A stretch of DNA of 64,000 nucleotides from Plicaturopsis crispa FD-325 SS-3. Taxonomy: Eukaryota; Basidiomycota; Agaricomycetes; Amylocorticiales; Amylocorticiaceae. The position numbers and the translations under genes are program-made. Below are positions 21,523 through 33,240 of this stretch, one piece after another. The stretch lies in assembly GCA_000827205.1 (NCBI GenBank), contig KN832558.1, positions 1,166,239 through 1,230,238 on the forward strand, given 5' to 3'. Numbering within the stretch: the stretch's first letter is position 1; each line of letters begins with the position of its first letter. Below the pieces are notes generated by a model that saw only the letters and a program-made list of their open reading frames with translations, ran no database searches and was not told the DNA's origin.

Positions 21523-23458
21523 TTATACACTAACCGTCCTGACATCCTCGAGCTCAAAGCTGTCGGGGTTGCCATGCTCTTTTCCATTGCCTATCTCAAT
21601 TGTCTCTGGCTCGTTCCGGAACTCAATCGCATAATGGGGCTGAAAAGAAATCATGGTTAGTAGGGGATATAAACCTGTCGATGAATGACGCACGTTGTGT
21701 AGCGACTGGCCTCTGCGAGCCGCATGTGCTCTGTCGTTCGAGGTCTCCATGACAGTGTCGACAGTCACTGCGATGTTCGAGCTCTGGTTCATCCGCTTGA
21801 GTGTCTCGCGTCCATTCAGCCTGTCTATTTGTTCAGAATGGTGCTAATGTGAGTGTGCATAAAGCTCGTCACGCACGTAGCAAGCAGCGTGTTAGAGTAC
21901 ACTGTTGCACCAGGCGGTCAGTGATTGGGCTAATAAGTGATGGCATAGTCGAGACTACTCACGTTTGGTGATAGTAAGCTGTGGCGCAATCCAGACGACT
22001 AGCATACCGACAGCTTAGCTTGGGATATTATGCACGACATCGAGATAGTATGAATCTCACAGGTCGAGCGCATAGCCAGGAACTAGCCACTGTAGTCAGT
22101 GATATACCCTCAGGGAGATGCACGTTCTCACTCACAAAGCACAGTTCAAAGGTCGTCGCGACACTTGTGGTGGTCACAGAAGTGGGTCAGTTACAACGCA
22201 CGGACGCCGCCGTTGAGATGAGACTGGGATTTACCTCGTGATCAAGCCCGTCTCTGATCGGCGATGCACATTAGTGGATCCCTGGGGCATCTGCAAAAGA
22301 GCTAAGGCTCACGGACTGTCCAGTACATAAGCTTGTCGAGGAGTGCAGCGGTCCTACGAGTGCGAAAATAATCCCAGTAAGGGACCGTGAGCTCAACACG
22401 TGCATTTCAGTGGGTACATACTTGCGGAACGTGTTTTGCCGTCGTTGTCTAAGATAAAAGCACATCGATACCTAACACAAACAGACGATCGGTCAGTACT
22501 GCGGTTACCGTGGGCAGAAGAAGGGATGGGAGGAGGGAACAAACAGAGAACGTACCGCAATGATGATATCGGTGACCGCAGACAGGATCATAACGACCAT
22601 GAACAACCACGGCGCCGCCTCCTCGAACTCCTCAATATTTTGCGTACGAAATCCAATGATCATGAGCGAGACACCGGCGACGACGCGCCCGAGCAGCAGG
22701 ACTAGGCAAAGGGCCGTGACATAGATGTTTCCCGAGAAGCGCTGGATACGCCAGGAATAGAATGCCTAGTACGGACGTCGGTAGTCAGTTCGGCGCTCCG
22801 TGAGTTGCGTGTCCTGGTGGATCTTCAAGACAGGCTTTGGGGGAAGCGCTCACGCACCTGGACGGAGGGACCGAGAAGGTCCGCGATCAGAACGGAGATG
22901 TAGAGCCCGGTGAGGGAATGCGTCATGAAGAGCTGGTCAGGATGCCCGAAGTCGGTGGTGGTCATGCTCCATATCGATTGCGATGCAGAGATCGTATGCG
23001 CCATCTCGAACAGCCTGTGTCCATCCGCCGTGTAAGTGTCCTGTTACAAGGCCCCCAGTACCGGCGAATACGCACCATAGCAGTCCGATCTACACCACAG
23101 CAAGTTTCGACTTCCGATTAGCGTTGAAGTACGAGCATCCCGTAACCAGAATCAAGCGACATACAAAAAGGCGCATAGGCAGGGGATCGGCATAACATCT
23201 CCGCGTGAAATAAAAATATGTCTGGAACTGCAGGAGGTCGACAGGATCGAATGTTGTTAGCTAACATGCAAACAAGCACGGCCCACACACCGTTTGGCAT
23301 CCATAGAGAAACGTTGACAGCCACACACCAATTTCCAGCGCACCCACTGTCTGAAACAAGGTCAACGGGGTGACACTAGACATGCGGGGCAGCTTTTCGA
23401 GTGGGGAGAGGGCGAGAGGTATGAAGGCGGGGGTCGAGCGCCTGCATACGGCTTCCAT
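21523..23458 (-). CDS. DUF6534-type multi-pass membrane protein
   Basis: Member of an agaricomycete-expanded family of seven-helix membrane proteins of unknown function. Fourteen exons in transcript order: 23458-23291, 23227-23165, 23089-23076, 23014-22858, 22765-22556, 22471-22422, 22353-22313, 22253-22235, 22163-22136, 22082-22061, 21998-21963, 21901-21877, 21820-21694, 21639-21523; phases close to 358 residues. Family landmarks: TVGALEIGVWLSTFLYGCQT, LLWLFEMAHTIS, then TALLDKLMYWTVQTGLITS-like text and KLYSNTLLATLNGRE just before a charged cytosolic tail. Four exons are only 14-25 nt. The first exon's ATG is uncertain: in-frame alternatives lie at 23383 and upstream of 23458. The tail (EFRNEPETIEIGN) is hydrophilic, as is usual here. 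Confidence 0.82.
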
Positions 23459-24850
23459 TATATGGAGTACCCTCCTTAGCATGACCATGGGTGTCCCAGC
23501 CTGATCATCAAGCGAAGTGTCGAGCCTCCGGAGAGACCGTGGTTAATGGAAGAAGGGTGCCGTTAGCCTGAAAGTTGCAAATGTCACCTAGAGAATGCGT
23601 TCTCCACTGCATTGGGTGATGGACATGCCATGATGAACTCAATCCCTCATCCTTCGATGAGCGACTGGCAGGCCAGCCGACGGTGAATAGCAATGGGCGC
23701 TATGTTGCGCCACAAGGAAGAAGCACGGGGTGGGAGCGGATGTCAAAGGTCGGTACCGATACGGAAGACCCCAGAAACGAGCACGTAGAGCCAACATGTT
23801 ATCAGAATAGGTGCTCAGCATGCCTGTATGCCGCACTGTCAGGGCCTCCTCATCTCATTATGCTCTACTGACTGAAGGAGAAGATGTGGCGAGCAATCTA
23901 TAAGTATTTCCTGTCAGTGCACGGGTACAGTACTGTACGGAACAGGAAACGAAGCTTTAGTGAGCTGGAAAACGCCGTAAGAAGGCTCCGTCGCGGTGGC
24001 CGCGTGATACCATGCGAGAAACCTTCTTATGCATTGTCGTTATAAGTATAACCTGAGTGCGTGTGAGAGAGATTTTGGGACGGAGGTAGGAGTGGGTTTA
24101 CCGCGAAAGGCTGTTGGCCACTGCTGGCCGGATAATCTCGACTTCTATCATTGTCAATGCACGACTGTGTTAGGATACGAGGAACAGCGTCTGTCAAGGA
24201 AACTGACACACCGTCAGCCCGGCAAGCAATGCAATACATTACTAAGGGCCCCGGGGAGCACCGTCTGCGTATATACATAGCAATTCTCGGGAAGGAGTGT
24301 TCGCTTCCTGCTAAAGAGATGTGGAACAGAAGGATTCAGTAGATTTCAATGTGCGCAGTCAGTCAGCAATGAGACAGCGCTTCGTGCTCAGCGGTCCAGA
24401 CTGTACACTCGGAATGCTGAGAAGGCAACTGTGAGCGCTGAGCTGAAGGTCAAGACCTAATGTACACATACCAAGTAATGTCCATAGAGTCATGATATCT
24501 CGAGTTCCTCCACTGCCCGGGCAACGTGAGTCAAATGTATTCCTGGCCGTCGGAGAGTATAGAGTTTGGGCAGTGCGCACATATAACGAAGAAGCACCGC
24601 TTGCATGGCGATGGCTTTAATCTGTGCTATGGACACGCCAAAGCTTCAAGTTGGCGCCACCTGTCTAATATTCGTCGACGTTGTGCACATGTCGTGTATT
24701 CCTCATTCGGTTTGGAGGCTCACGGGCCCTGGGCAGTCCCAGTGGTGATAGCCTAGTTTGAAGACATTCCGCGGCATTTCTCATGACAGTTATCTGGAGA
24801 CAGAGAATTGATAAAACGGGGCCAGTTGTCAACATGCATGTCTGGACTAC
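23459..24850. other. Intergenic region, no gene recognised
   Basis: 1.39 kb between two leftward genes. Only short random frames are present on both strands. It must hold the promoter of the DUF6534 gene; no TATA or repeat was recognised. Confidence 0.5.
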
Positions 24851-26498
24851 TTAATAGGCAACAGGCCATCCAGACGAAAAATCGAGTAGGTTTATGCCCA
24901 GCTAAAAGTTCGTATGAACCATGTCAGGACGACAGTGCATGTGCCAAGAAATTTTAGAAACTCACGTAGCTTCCCGAAGTCTCGTAATAGTCTGATGTAC
25001 GCAAAATGAGCCGGTAGTATCGCACTAGAAAATGGAAAGGTAGACGTACGGTAGACGAGGACGACACCGTCGTTGTCTGTCATAATATCTTGACCGCCGG
25101 GCCCGTAAATCTAGGTTTTCAGCGAGCACGTCAGTACATTTATCAACAGGTAGCCAGAAAGTGATACTCGCGCCATCGTGCGTCTCGAGTACGAGCGTGC
25201 CGCCCCCCGACAGAAGAGAAACACCGTTGGCATCCACATAAGGTCCTGCCACACTGTGCCGGTCTTGAGTTGACAGACGACTATCGATGGACGGAAGATA
25301 AACTCACCTAGACGACCTACCCACACGGATGTTGTACGTGCTAGAAGTACCTTCGCAGCATGCATCCCACGACGTGAAGAGGTAGTAGTAGCTGCCATAT
25401 TTGTATATAACAGATGCCTCGATGGCACCACCGCTCCCGCGTTCGGCAATACCAGTTACGGTCGAGCTTGACAGTTTGCCTGTGCTGGGCCCAATGCTGA
25501 TATGGTTCAATATGCGAATGTCAAAGATAGATGACGCCAGGACTGACTCTACGAGTTTGATGCCGGTCCAGTAAGAGCCTAATGACATGTACCAATTGCT
25601 ACCATCTGCATTCGCAAGCGTGTCATTATCATCCAATTTACTCGGAGACGTAAGTACTGACCGATGAGCAGGCTATTTCACGGAGAAAAGTTAGCTACGA
25701 GGAGATAACAGTAGAGTGATCTTACTTCGGATCGATGGCCTGTTGAGAGGTGCTTCAGCGTTGAGATGGGAGTGGCGTTGTCCTGTTACCACTTACGTTG
25801 TAGTCGTTGCTGCTTGTTGTAGACGTGACGAGCCCTTCATTTGTCCAAGTCCCTACGCAAGCACGATAAGTGTACAGCAAGATCAGACCGTCAATAAGAA
25901 CTAACCCGATGCTCCAGTCGTCGATTTAGCCATAAAGATAGCAGACTACAATGAATGCGTCATAAGTTTGGGCATCTAGGGGTCGAAAACAAATGACGAT
26001 ACGGACATCTTGAGAACCGAAAGTCGACGCAGCGTAGTAGAGCTACAGTGAAAACGTTATCAGACGAATGCATTGTGATATGTAAGCCGCATTGACAATA
26101 AATGCCCCATCCACGTATGTGCAATCTGGGGCCCAGAGAGTTCTGCGGAGATCATATCAGCCCCAATTCTTTTCAACACGAGACGGCTAACCCATCGCTT
26201 GTGCCAGTGTATGCGTCTGTCCAACTTGCACCATCCGGCCAGACCAGACCAGCGTTGGTCCACGCCGTCCTATCCGTCGAGGTAAGGATCTGAATGCCCA
26301 CGGCAGTAGCTGCAAAGCCAGTCAGCAGGGCCTTAGACGAACGAAATTCTACTCACAGAAAACAAAATATTTCCCGTTGTCATCTTTGCACATCGTTGGG
26401 TCGTGCACCGCGGTATCGCCCGTCACCGTACCCGGATTAGGGTAGGCATACGCACCACAAACAAGCACAAGTAAAACGAGGTTTAGCAAGATAGACAT
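24851..26498 (-). CDS. Secreted GH43 arabinanase (endo-1,5-alpha-L-arabinosidase)
   Basis: Extracellular glycoside hydrolase family 43 enzyme that cuts arabinan side chains of pectin by inversion. Thirteen exons in transcript order: 26498-26357, 26309-26192, 26142-26097, 26042-26007, 25945-25906, 25852-25797, 25739-25726, 25672-25662, 25605-25308, 25253-25172, 25110-25050, 24991-24966, 24901-24851; 326 residues. A signal peptide is clear (MSILLNLVLLVLVCGAYA). The catalytic triad fits GH43: base D33 (VHDPT), pKa modulator D149 (AIDPN), acid E217 (GGAIEAS). Other family text: LWAPDCTYVDG, IYGPGGQDIM, HYYETSGSY, LLDFSSGWPVAY. Exons of 14 and 11 nt encode the D149 loop. The intron 25111-25171 seems to use a GC donor. 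Confidence 0.93.
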
Positions 26499-27181
26499 CG
26501 CTACAGCCGCAACCGTAATTGCAGCTGGTTATGTAGTAGCCTGGCAGGGTTCTTTCAATTCAAATCGCGGTGCCTCTGCCTACCACCTCGACCTTCCAGG
26601 GCCGCCCGACTGGCCACGGACCGCGCATCTCGTGTTCAGGTGCACGTGGTGCCGTGTCCGGATGCGGAGGCAGTCTTGGGAGATGGCGCAGGAAGTTTTA
26701 CAGCACACAGTGTCTCCCCTGGTCATTGTACTGGATGCACCCACCAGAAAATGAGCACATTGAGATCCAAAAGGAATTTCCTAGACATACCTGGAGAAGA
26801 ACGGGCGGTCCGCGGGTGCTCCATCATACAAGACTTCCATCGCGAGAACGACCAGAGTTCCCGTGCTCAGATATGTGCGTCGTGCTCAATCTGAGAAAGG
26901 ATTGATTTGACAAGAGCATGTCACGCTGAGCCTCGACGACCACTACGCGCGGTCGTGCAAAACGTTCTGGGAAAAGTAGTCATCCACGGCTGGCCGACGG
27001 ACTTGAGACGGGATTTTGAACGAAGTCTTCGCGTCCTGGCTGTCTATCCAGGGGGAGTAAATTGGGACACGTGAGGCCCGATTTCCTTTTCCAGCGACCC
27101 GGAGGCCGGCTTGCCTTGAAATTCATGGCGTCTTTCCCTTCAAACTTGTACAGGAAGTCAATACTTGGATCACAATCTCCT
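26499..27181. promoter_or_regulatory. Divergent promoter region, GH43 / alcohol dehydrogenase
   Basis: 683 bp between head-to-head start codons. Open frames at 26570-26905 lack splice logic and similarity to anything I know. Both promoters are expected here; no binding site could be named with confidence. Confidence 0.45.
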
Positions 27182-28783
27182 ATGCAGGACCCTACCTACA
27201 TGCCTGAAAGCCAACGAGCGGTCCGCTGGTACCCCCCATCCTACGATATCCGCGTCGAAACGGTCCCGGTGCCCAAGTACGCGCATTGCAATTAATCCGC
27301 GAAAGAGCCGATTTGACGCGAGCATTCCATTGTAGGATTGAGCAGCCAGATGATGCGATTGTGAAGATCAGGGTGCGCGATTTCCCGCACGGGCGCCATA
27401 TTTGAGCTGACGCGGTCCGTTGCGATAGCTAGCGGGTCTGTGCGGTAGCGATCTGCATATCTATAGGGGCCACGAAGGCATAACAGAGCCGTAAGTGGGC
27501 GAGCGATTCATGAGCAGGAATTAACGCACTCGAATAGGCTGATATGCGGCCATGAATTTATCGGCGAGGTCGTAGCCTTGGGCTCGAGCTTCCACCAGGG
27601 TGTCCTAGACCGCCCACAGCTCTATTCTACATTGCGCGTTGGGGACAGAGTTGTATCCCCGTTTACAGTATCTTGTGGAGAGTGTCAGTGAGTCAAACGC
27701 GTCAATAACGAAGGAAATTCGAATACTAAACTTGTAAGACAGTTTTTGCCGTGTTGGATTTACCTGCCGATGTGTTGTGTCGACACTTTTTGGCATCCCG
27801 AAGTTACCAGGTGGGCAAGCGCAATATGTCCGTGTACCCAAAGCGGGCGGGACACTCTTCAGCCTCAGTAGCCCCGAGCTGTGGCCAGGAAGCGTGCCAA
27901 AAACGGCCCTGGAGGGGATCGCTGACAGCTCGCTGCTGCTGTTGGCCGATATCCTGCCCACAGGCGCGTTCGCGGCATTACAAGCTATCCAGCACCCGAA
28001 AGTTTTGCCCATGATTACGGGGAGGCCATACCCGGCGACTTTCTTGGGCAGGGACGAATCTGAGCGTTTAGAAGCAATGGACACGAAGTTGACGCTTGCA
28101 GTCATCGGCTTGGGGCCAGTCGGAGTCGTAAGCAGAACAAGTATATGCCACGGGATGAACAAACGACCCTCACAGCATATATAGTGTGCTTGCGTTAGCC
28201 TTCTCGACATGCTCGCCGCTCGCGATGTGAACTTTCAGATAGTCGCAGTGGATCCCAATGTATCCCGGCGAGAAAAGATGGAGGCAGTGTACTCTGCCAT
28301 CGATGCATCTGGAAGAGGGAAAGGTCAATTCACTGTAGCGTCAATAGAAGAGAGTCAAGGCCTTGTCAGTAATAGCTGCAACGCAGTACTGGAGGTGGGC
28401 ACAATGATCTTGTATGGCCTATCGATTCTGACAGCCTTGCTTCGTAGATCGTGGGCAACAATAGCGCATTGACATTGGCCTACGACCTTGTTCGCCCTTT
28501 CGGAGCGATTGTATCTGTAGGTGTCCACCAGTCGCCCCCTGTGCCGTTCGCAGGTGTCCAGCTGTACGACAAAAATGTGTCGTTTGACTTCGGCCGGTGT
28601 CCCGTCAGGGCGATGTTCCCTATAGCCTTCGACATACTAGTCAAGCGACAGGACGTGTTCGGAGGAGTCGGAGAGTACGCGAGCTTGGTGGAGAAGATTG
28701 TCGGCTTTGAAGGGGCGGCTGACGTTTACGAGGCGTTTGACAAGGGGAAATGTGGGAAGATGTTGTTTGATCCTTGGATGTGA
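27182..28783 (+). CDS. Zinc-containing alcohol dehydrogenase (MDR superfamily)
   Basis: NAD(P)-dependent dehydrogenase of the medium-chain family, cytosolic, substrate unknown. Seven exons: 27182-27276, 27336-27372, 27429-27490, 27538-27687, 27743-28127, 28185-28394, 28448-28783; 424 residues. Catalytic zinc ligands: C49 ([13 protein letters not shown]), H70-E71 (CGHEF). Structural zinc lobe: C111, C114, C117, C125 ([15 protein letters not shown]). Rossmann glycine motif at about 237-242 (GLGPVG), followed by [12 protein letters not shown]. The zinc lobe and the RYRGHE-like N-domain point to the FDH/threonine-dehydrogenase-like branch rather than classical yeast ADH. It converges on mS41, 127 bp apart. 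Confidence 0.92.
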
Positions 28784-28910
28784 TCTGCAAACTGTAGCTT
28801 CAAAAATTGAAATTATAAATTGATGTCAAAGAAAACTGAAGCTCCCCGCTCGGGCAGTGTGTTAAGAGTTTATTAATGTGTTATAAGGCGGAGTGCGTAG
28901 ACGCAAAGTA

Positions 28911-29461
28911 TCATCTTTTTATTCGGCGCGACCGAATGCGCTTCCCCAACTGTACTGCCGGACCATGTCTGCTGTGCGGGTCAGCGATGGTTTATAACGA
29001 ACTATATAGACACGCACCCTCGAATTTTCTTCTTTGGTTTCGGCGGGTGTGCAAAGTCACTGACCGCATATCCCGCGCGAAACTTCTCCATACACCATAA
29101 AATGTACCTAGTAAAGTAGATGCATTGGCGAGTGAAGATAGCATTTACGGTCAGAGACGCACCTCCTCTCCTGTACTCCGAGTCCAACTTTCTTCAGCGC
29201 GTGTGTATTGGTCTTCCAGAACGCGGGCCAGCTATCGATAGAAACCAAAGTCTCGCAGGAACGTCCGATGGCCTTAAGAAAGTCATGAGGCGTAGCGATG
29301 TTCTCTACGCGACGCTTGGACGAAAGAACTGGTGCTGCTGAAGATTCAGACGCTGGAGGGGGTGCCCGAGGTGGTGGAGGGGGACGAGCAGCGGCATAGT
29401 TGACGAACGAGCGCGTTATTCGAGGCGCCCACGGAGTGAAACGAAGGCCCAAGCTTGCCAT
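28911..29461 (-). CDS. MRPS41: Mitochondrial small-subunit ribosomal protein mS41 (IGR motif)
   Basis: Component of the mitochondrial 37S ribosome, known in yeast as Fyv4. Three exons in transcript order: 29461-29163, 29107-29018, 28971-28911; 149 residues. The N-terminus is basic and rich in Arg and Pro, fitting a mitochondrial targeting sequence (MASLGLRFTPWAPRITRSF). The IGR motif that defines the family is present: PHDFLKAIGRSCETL, followed by WPAFWKTNTHALKKVGLGV and ERRYILWCMEKFRAGY. The third exon ends in a strongly basic tail (GKRIRSRRIKR) typical of fungal homologues and supports the second intron; without it the frame would stop at IRGCVSI. Confidence 0.92.
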
Positions 29462-29490
29462 GGAAAACGTCAGTGAAAGAGAAACGCAGA

Positions 29491-29540
29491 GTCGAACGGG
29501 TCGGCTATAGAAGACGTTCCCGATAGCCGACCCGATCGAC
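29491..29540. promoter_or_regulatory. 18-bp inverted repeat in a divergent promoter
   Basis: Arms 29491-29508 and 29523-29540 are reverse complements with one mismatch in 18 (core CGGGTCGGCTAT / ATAGCCGACCCG), separated by 14 bp. It sits 30-80 bp upstream of the mS41 ATG, in the shared region with the BTB gene, and could be a dimeric-factor site or an RNA hairpin in the mS41 leader. Confidence 0.6.
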
Positions 29541-29733
29541 CCCCATAGCTTTGAACGACGAATTCTGGTGACAACTTGGACCTATCCCTCATCTACCATA
29601 AAGCTGACATGAGAGCCAGTTGTTGAAACCTCTAGTAAGTCTACTGGCATTTTTAATAGTTATATACAATTGACAGCAATCCATTGTACAGGTCCTTGGA
29701 TAATCCACTCATCGTCTGAACGAGTCGTTTGGC

Positions 29734-30741
29734 ATGATGTCGATGTCTGTCCCGCAGCAGCATAGAGGCGATCCTTGGTTCGAGGACGGAAACATCATTC
29801 TCATCTGCGAAGGGAACGAGTCCGCTTTCAAGGTCCACCGCGGCGTCTTGTCACGCCAGAGCGAGATATTTCAGTCTCTCTTCGAGATCCCCCAACCCTT
29901 AGATGATGGTGCCGAGTCGTTGGAGGGCTGCCAGATTGTGCAGATGCATGACTCCGCATACGAGCTTTCGAATTTAATCAAAGGTCTATACGACGGCGTC
30001 AAATTCCATACGCGTAACCTCGAGGACTTCTTCTATCTTGCAGGCATTCTTCGCCTTGCTACGAAATATTTCATCTCCTCCCTACGAACCCAGGCCATTC
30101 GCCACCTCACGCAAACCTGGTCACATACTCTCGCAGGTCATGATGCCATGGTCGATCTCGCACTTCAGTCTCCCCTCATCGATGACACGACCTACCCATA
30201 CGTGCATCCGTTACATATCCTGAACTTGGCCCGCGAAGTGAACGTTCGCATAGTCGTCCCGTCTGCGCTATATTTCCTTTCTTTATACCCCTTAGAAGAC
30301 CTGCTTCGCGCGGATCATCCGAAGCTGCTGGTCGAACATCCCTCCCGTCCGTCTTCGGAACTCTCGCTCCTCGACGTCCGAGATTACACACTAATGTTCC
30401 AGCATCGACTCGAAGTCATCCTCTCTTTCGTCCGACGCTTCACCTCCGAGCGGAAATGCGTGCAAGGGTTCCCGACGTCCGGCTGCCAGCGGACGTTCGC
30501 GAAGCTCGGGTCACGTCTTTCGCGCTCCTGGATGACGCGCACGGGCCCGTTGCACTATATGCACCAGGCGGAATTGGAACTCAACGACGATGGGAACGTA
30601 TGTTCCTTGTGTCGCCGGTCGTTCCAGAACGACGTGAAGCAATTGCGGCAGGAGGTATGGGATGGCCTACCAGGGGTTGTGGGCCTGCCATGCTGGGGGG
30701 CTTTAGAGGATATGGATCTTCCGAAGGACGAGAAGTCGTAA
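29734..30741 (+). CDS. BTB/POZ domain protein
   Basis: Intron-less gene of 335 residues. The BTB fold occupies about residues 10-125: DPWFEDGNIILICEG, FKVHRGVLSRQSEIFQSLF, then LIKGLYDG and FFYLAGILRLATKYFI. BTB domains mediate dimerisation and often recruit Cul3 ubiquitin ligase. The remainder is helical and matches the C-terminal region usual in single-BTB proteins of Agaricomycetes. Near the end CVQGFPTSGC and CSLC give four cysteines that could bind a metal, but spacing fits no named finger. Two ATGs lie together (29734, 29737). Partner and function unknown. Confidence 0.87.
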   Translation: MMSMSVPQQHRGDPWFEDGNIILICEGNESAFKVHRGVLSRQSEIFQSLFEIPQPLDDGAESLEGCQIVQMHDSAYELSNLIKGLYDGVKFHTRNLEDFFYLAGILRLATKYFISSLRTQAIRHLTQTWSHTLAGHDAMVDLALQSPLIDDTTYPYVHPLHILNLAREVNVRIVVPSALYFLSLYPLEDLLRADHPKLLVEHPSRPSSELSLLDVRDYTLMFQHRLEVILSFVRRFTSERKCVQGFPTSGCQRTFAKLGSRLSRSWMTRTGPLHYMHQAELELNDDGNVCSLCRRSFQNDVKQLRQEVWDGLPGVVGLPCWGALEDMDLPKDEKS

Positions 30742-31948
30742 GGAGAGATTGGATATTCAGCATGTTACTTTGTATGTGAGTCCGATTCTTTGCATGCCAT
30801 AGACGAACTGATTCATCTGAGCACAGTCGCGTCCGTTCTCGCGTTTTTCCCTGTATCGATTGGATGTACCACCAAACTCAAGTGTCACAATAGAATGCTT
30901 TCATTGCGCCCTGTCGCCCTTCCCAGCTCAACTCCTCGAGCCGTCAGCAGATTCGCAGCACGTTTATCGTTTGAGTGCACAGGTGAGCCTCTTGAACCCC
31001 ATTTTCTTCGGTGACTATCCTGTGTTATCTTGAGATCCGCACGGCTCTTTCTTTTTTGAACGTCACTGCCTGTGCAAGCTGCCGTGGGCGCTTGTGTTAT
31101 TTACCTGCCTTCGGTATCACGGTCGCTCTTCGGTGCCATCATCTCGATGTCCGTCTCCCGTTAACACCGAGGCGAATCAATTTTCGAAGTTCATAACGTT
31201 CATCCCACGTACTTCGGTGTGTGACATATTGGCCTCATAACCTCCAAGTGCTGGAGTGCAGTCATTACCCTCGTCAAACTGACCCCAAATGTCAGCTCGA
31301 CGTGTGCAGGTGCGTAGCATATCTTTCTAGAAAAAATGCTGTTCAAAGACATCGCTTTCGACTATCTGTTCTAGGTGCATAGCCTCGCCTCGCCTTTGCC
31401 TCTGCGCATTCCCGGCAGTGACCGTGCCCACGTTCCGATAGTCGAGCCACGTTTTGGCGTTGGACCTTAGGACTCGAAGATGAGAACCCAGCAATGCAGA
31501 TTAGCGCGAAGAGGACCATGGATTACAAAGGGGATTTTCTGTCATGAGGCTCAGTCAAACATCGTTGTGAGTGGTCTTCGCGTAAATCAATCAATGGGCC
31601 GATAGCGGGTATGACATGCTAAAACCGTTGCCTGCGATCCGAGATAAAACAAAAGGTTCTTGTCGTTCGTCCACACCTGCCTCATTCGTGCGGACACAGC
31701 ACAAGCCGGCCATTTCTTGTGCAAGCTTGGGCCTCATGTCGGCCTCAAGGTGATAATACGAAGGGGTTTGTTTTTTCCCACGGGGGCCCTAAACGGGAAA
31801 ATAAGGAGGTTTAGCGTGCTTTGGCGGGCTGAGACATGGGTCGCGTCTCGTTGTTAGCCTTGGAAGAAAGGGATCCTACCTTTTCGTATATAATACCTGC
31901 CGGCGTCATGGGTCCCCCCTCCAGTAACCGCCCCTCCCATCGCGAAAC
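30742..31948. other. Intergenic region upstream of the C2H2 gene
   Basis: 1.2 kb without a recognisable gene; short frames look random. The last 100 bp hold a TATA-like element (see separate entry) and CT-rich text just before the ATG, as expected of a core promoter. Confidence 0.5.
31886..31896 (+). promoter_or_regulatory. TATA-like element of the C2H2 gene
   Basis: cgtatataata at about 53-63 bp before the ATG at 31949; position and sequence suit a core promoter. Confidence 0.5.
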
Positions 31949-33240
31949 ATGTCTCTATATCCCTCCCCCGCCCCCTTCGCCCCCCGCAAAGAATCCATCA
32001 TTGCCACATATGCTGGTGTCGACCAGGAGGAGGATCAGTTCACTTGGCTGCAGGCGCAGACCGGGGATATCTTCAACGAAGACGCGGTCGACGAGCCTGG
32101 CTCGTCCTGCCGCTCCCCTTCGAGTGAACTATCCTCGGGTCCCCGTACGCCGGACTCGTTCGCGCAGTTCCGCTTCCCCCCTCCGTCGTACAAGATCAGG
32201 GAGCGTACTATGTTCATGAGTCGCGATTCCGACTCAGATTCCGACTCAGGGTCCGAGTCTGACCCTCAATCAGACGTTGAGCCCCGCGCAGATCCCTGCA
32301 AATACGTCAAGATCGGTGACCAGGTGTTTCCTGAGCCCATTTCGTGAGCATGGTTTACCTCCGCAATATATCAATGACACTTACCGCTGTGCTCTCCTGT
32401 AGACCTAAGACCAGAGTGCCACGCACCGACCAACCATATCGCCCCCCTACCACCTCCACGCGCAAGACACAGCCCGAGAGGAAACTCTCTATTCCCAGAC
32501 GACGCAACTCACGAGTTATCGATCCCGCTCCCGCTGTCATGGAGCAGCACCAGCCGGAAACCACTGAGCGCCGCCGCCCTGTGCGCGCTGCCCGCAGGAA
32601 GATCGCATTTTCTCCTTTGTATGACCGCGGCTCTGACTCCGATATGGACGCGGATGCCGAGAGCGATGGCGATGCCACAGATGACGAATTTATCCCATCG
32701 GCGCCTTCCTCGCCCATAGCATCTGCCCCCTCCCCCTCCAATTCTCTCAAGCGGCGCAGCCCGTCCTCCTCTCCGTCGTCCTACGGGTCGGTGCCCTCGA
32801 AGCGCCCACGTACCCAAGTCCCTGCCGCGCGTAGCCGTGTTCGCGTCACCTCCACATCGCCGGTCCCACTTCACCGCACGAATCCCTTCGCATGCAACTA
32901 CTGCTCATATATCCAGCACAACCGGCGCAAGCCCGACCTCACACGCCACATGCGCATCCACACGCGCGGGACCTCATCTGAGGTCTGGGTGTGCGCTGGC
33001 GTGCCGCTCGAGCGTGTTTGGGATTACGCAGACTCCCTCGGCCTCGCGGAGCGCGATGACGGCGCGTCGTTCAAGAAGCTGGAGAGCATGCCAAAGACCA
33101 CGTACGGGGAGTACACGATGGTCGGCGGGTGCGGGAAGGAGTTCAGCAGGAGGGACGCGCTCAAGAGGCACGTCGACAACGTGAACGTCTGCTGCGTGGG
33201 CGATCTGAGTTTGCAGCCCTTCCCGGTGCAAGACTGCTGA
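31949..33240 (+). CDS. C2H2-type zinc finger protein (putative transcription factor)
   Basis: Two exons, 31949-32343 and 32403-33240; 410 residues. The first 290 residues are Ser/Pro/Asp/Arg-rich and disordered, with a Ser-Asp repeat (SDSDSDSGSESD) and a basic nuclear-localisation-like stretch (PERKLSIPRRRNSR). The C-terminal third has a finger FACNYCSYIQHNRRKPDLTRH with a C-x2-C-x14-H-x3-H spacing, two residues longer than the classical form, and a second, split one ending CGKEFSRRDALKRHVDN with a following cysteine pair. Such paired irregular fingers are seen in agaricomycete regulators; DNA binding is inferred, target unknown. Confidence 0.82.
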
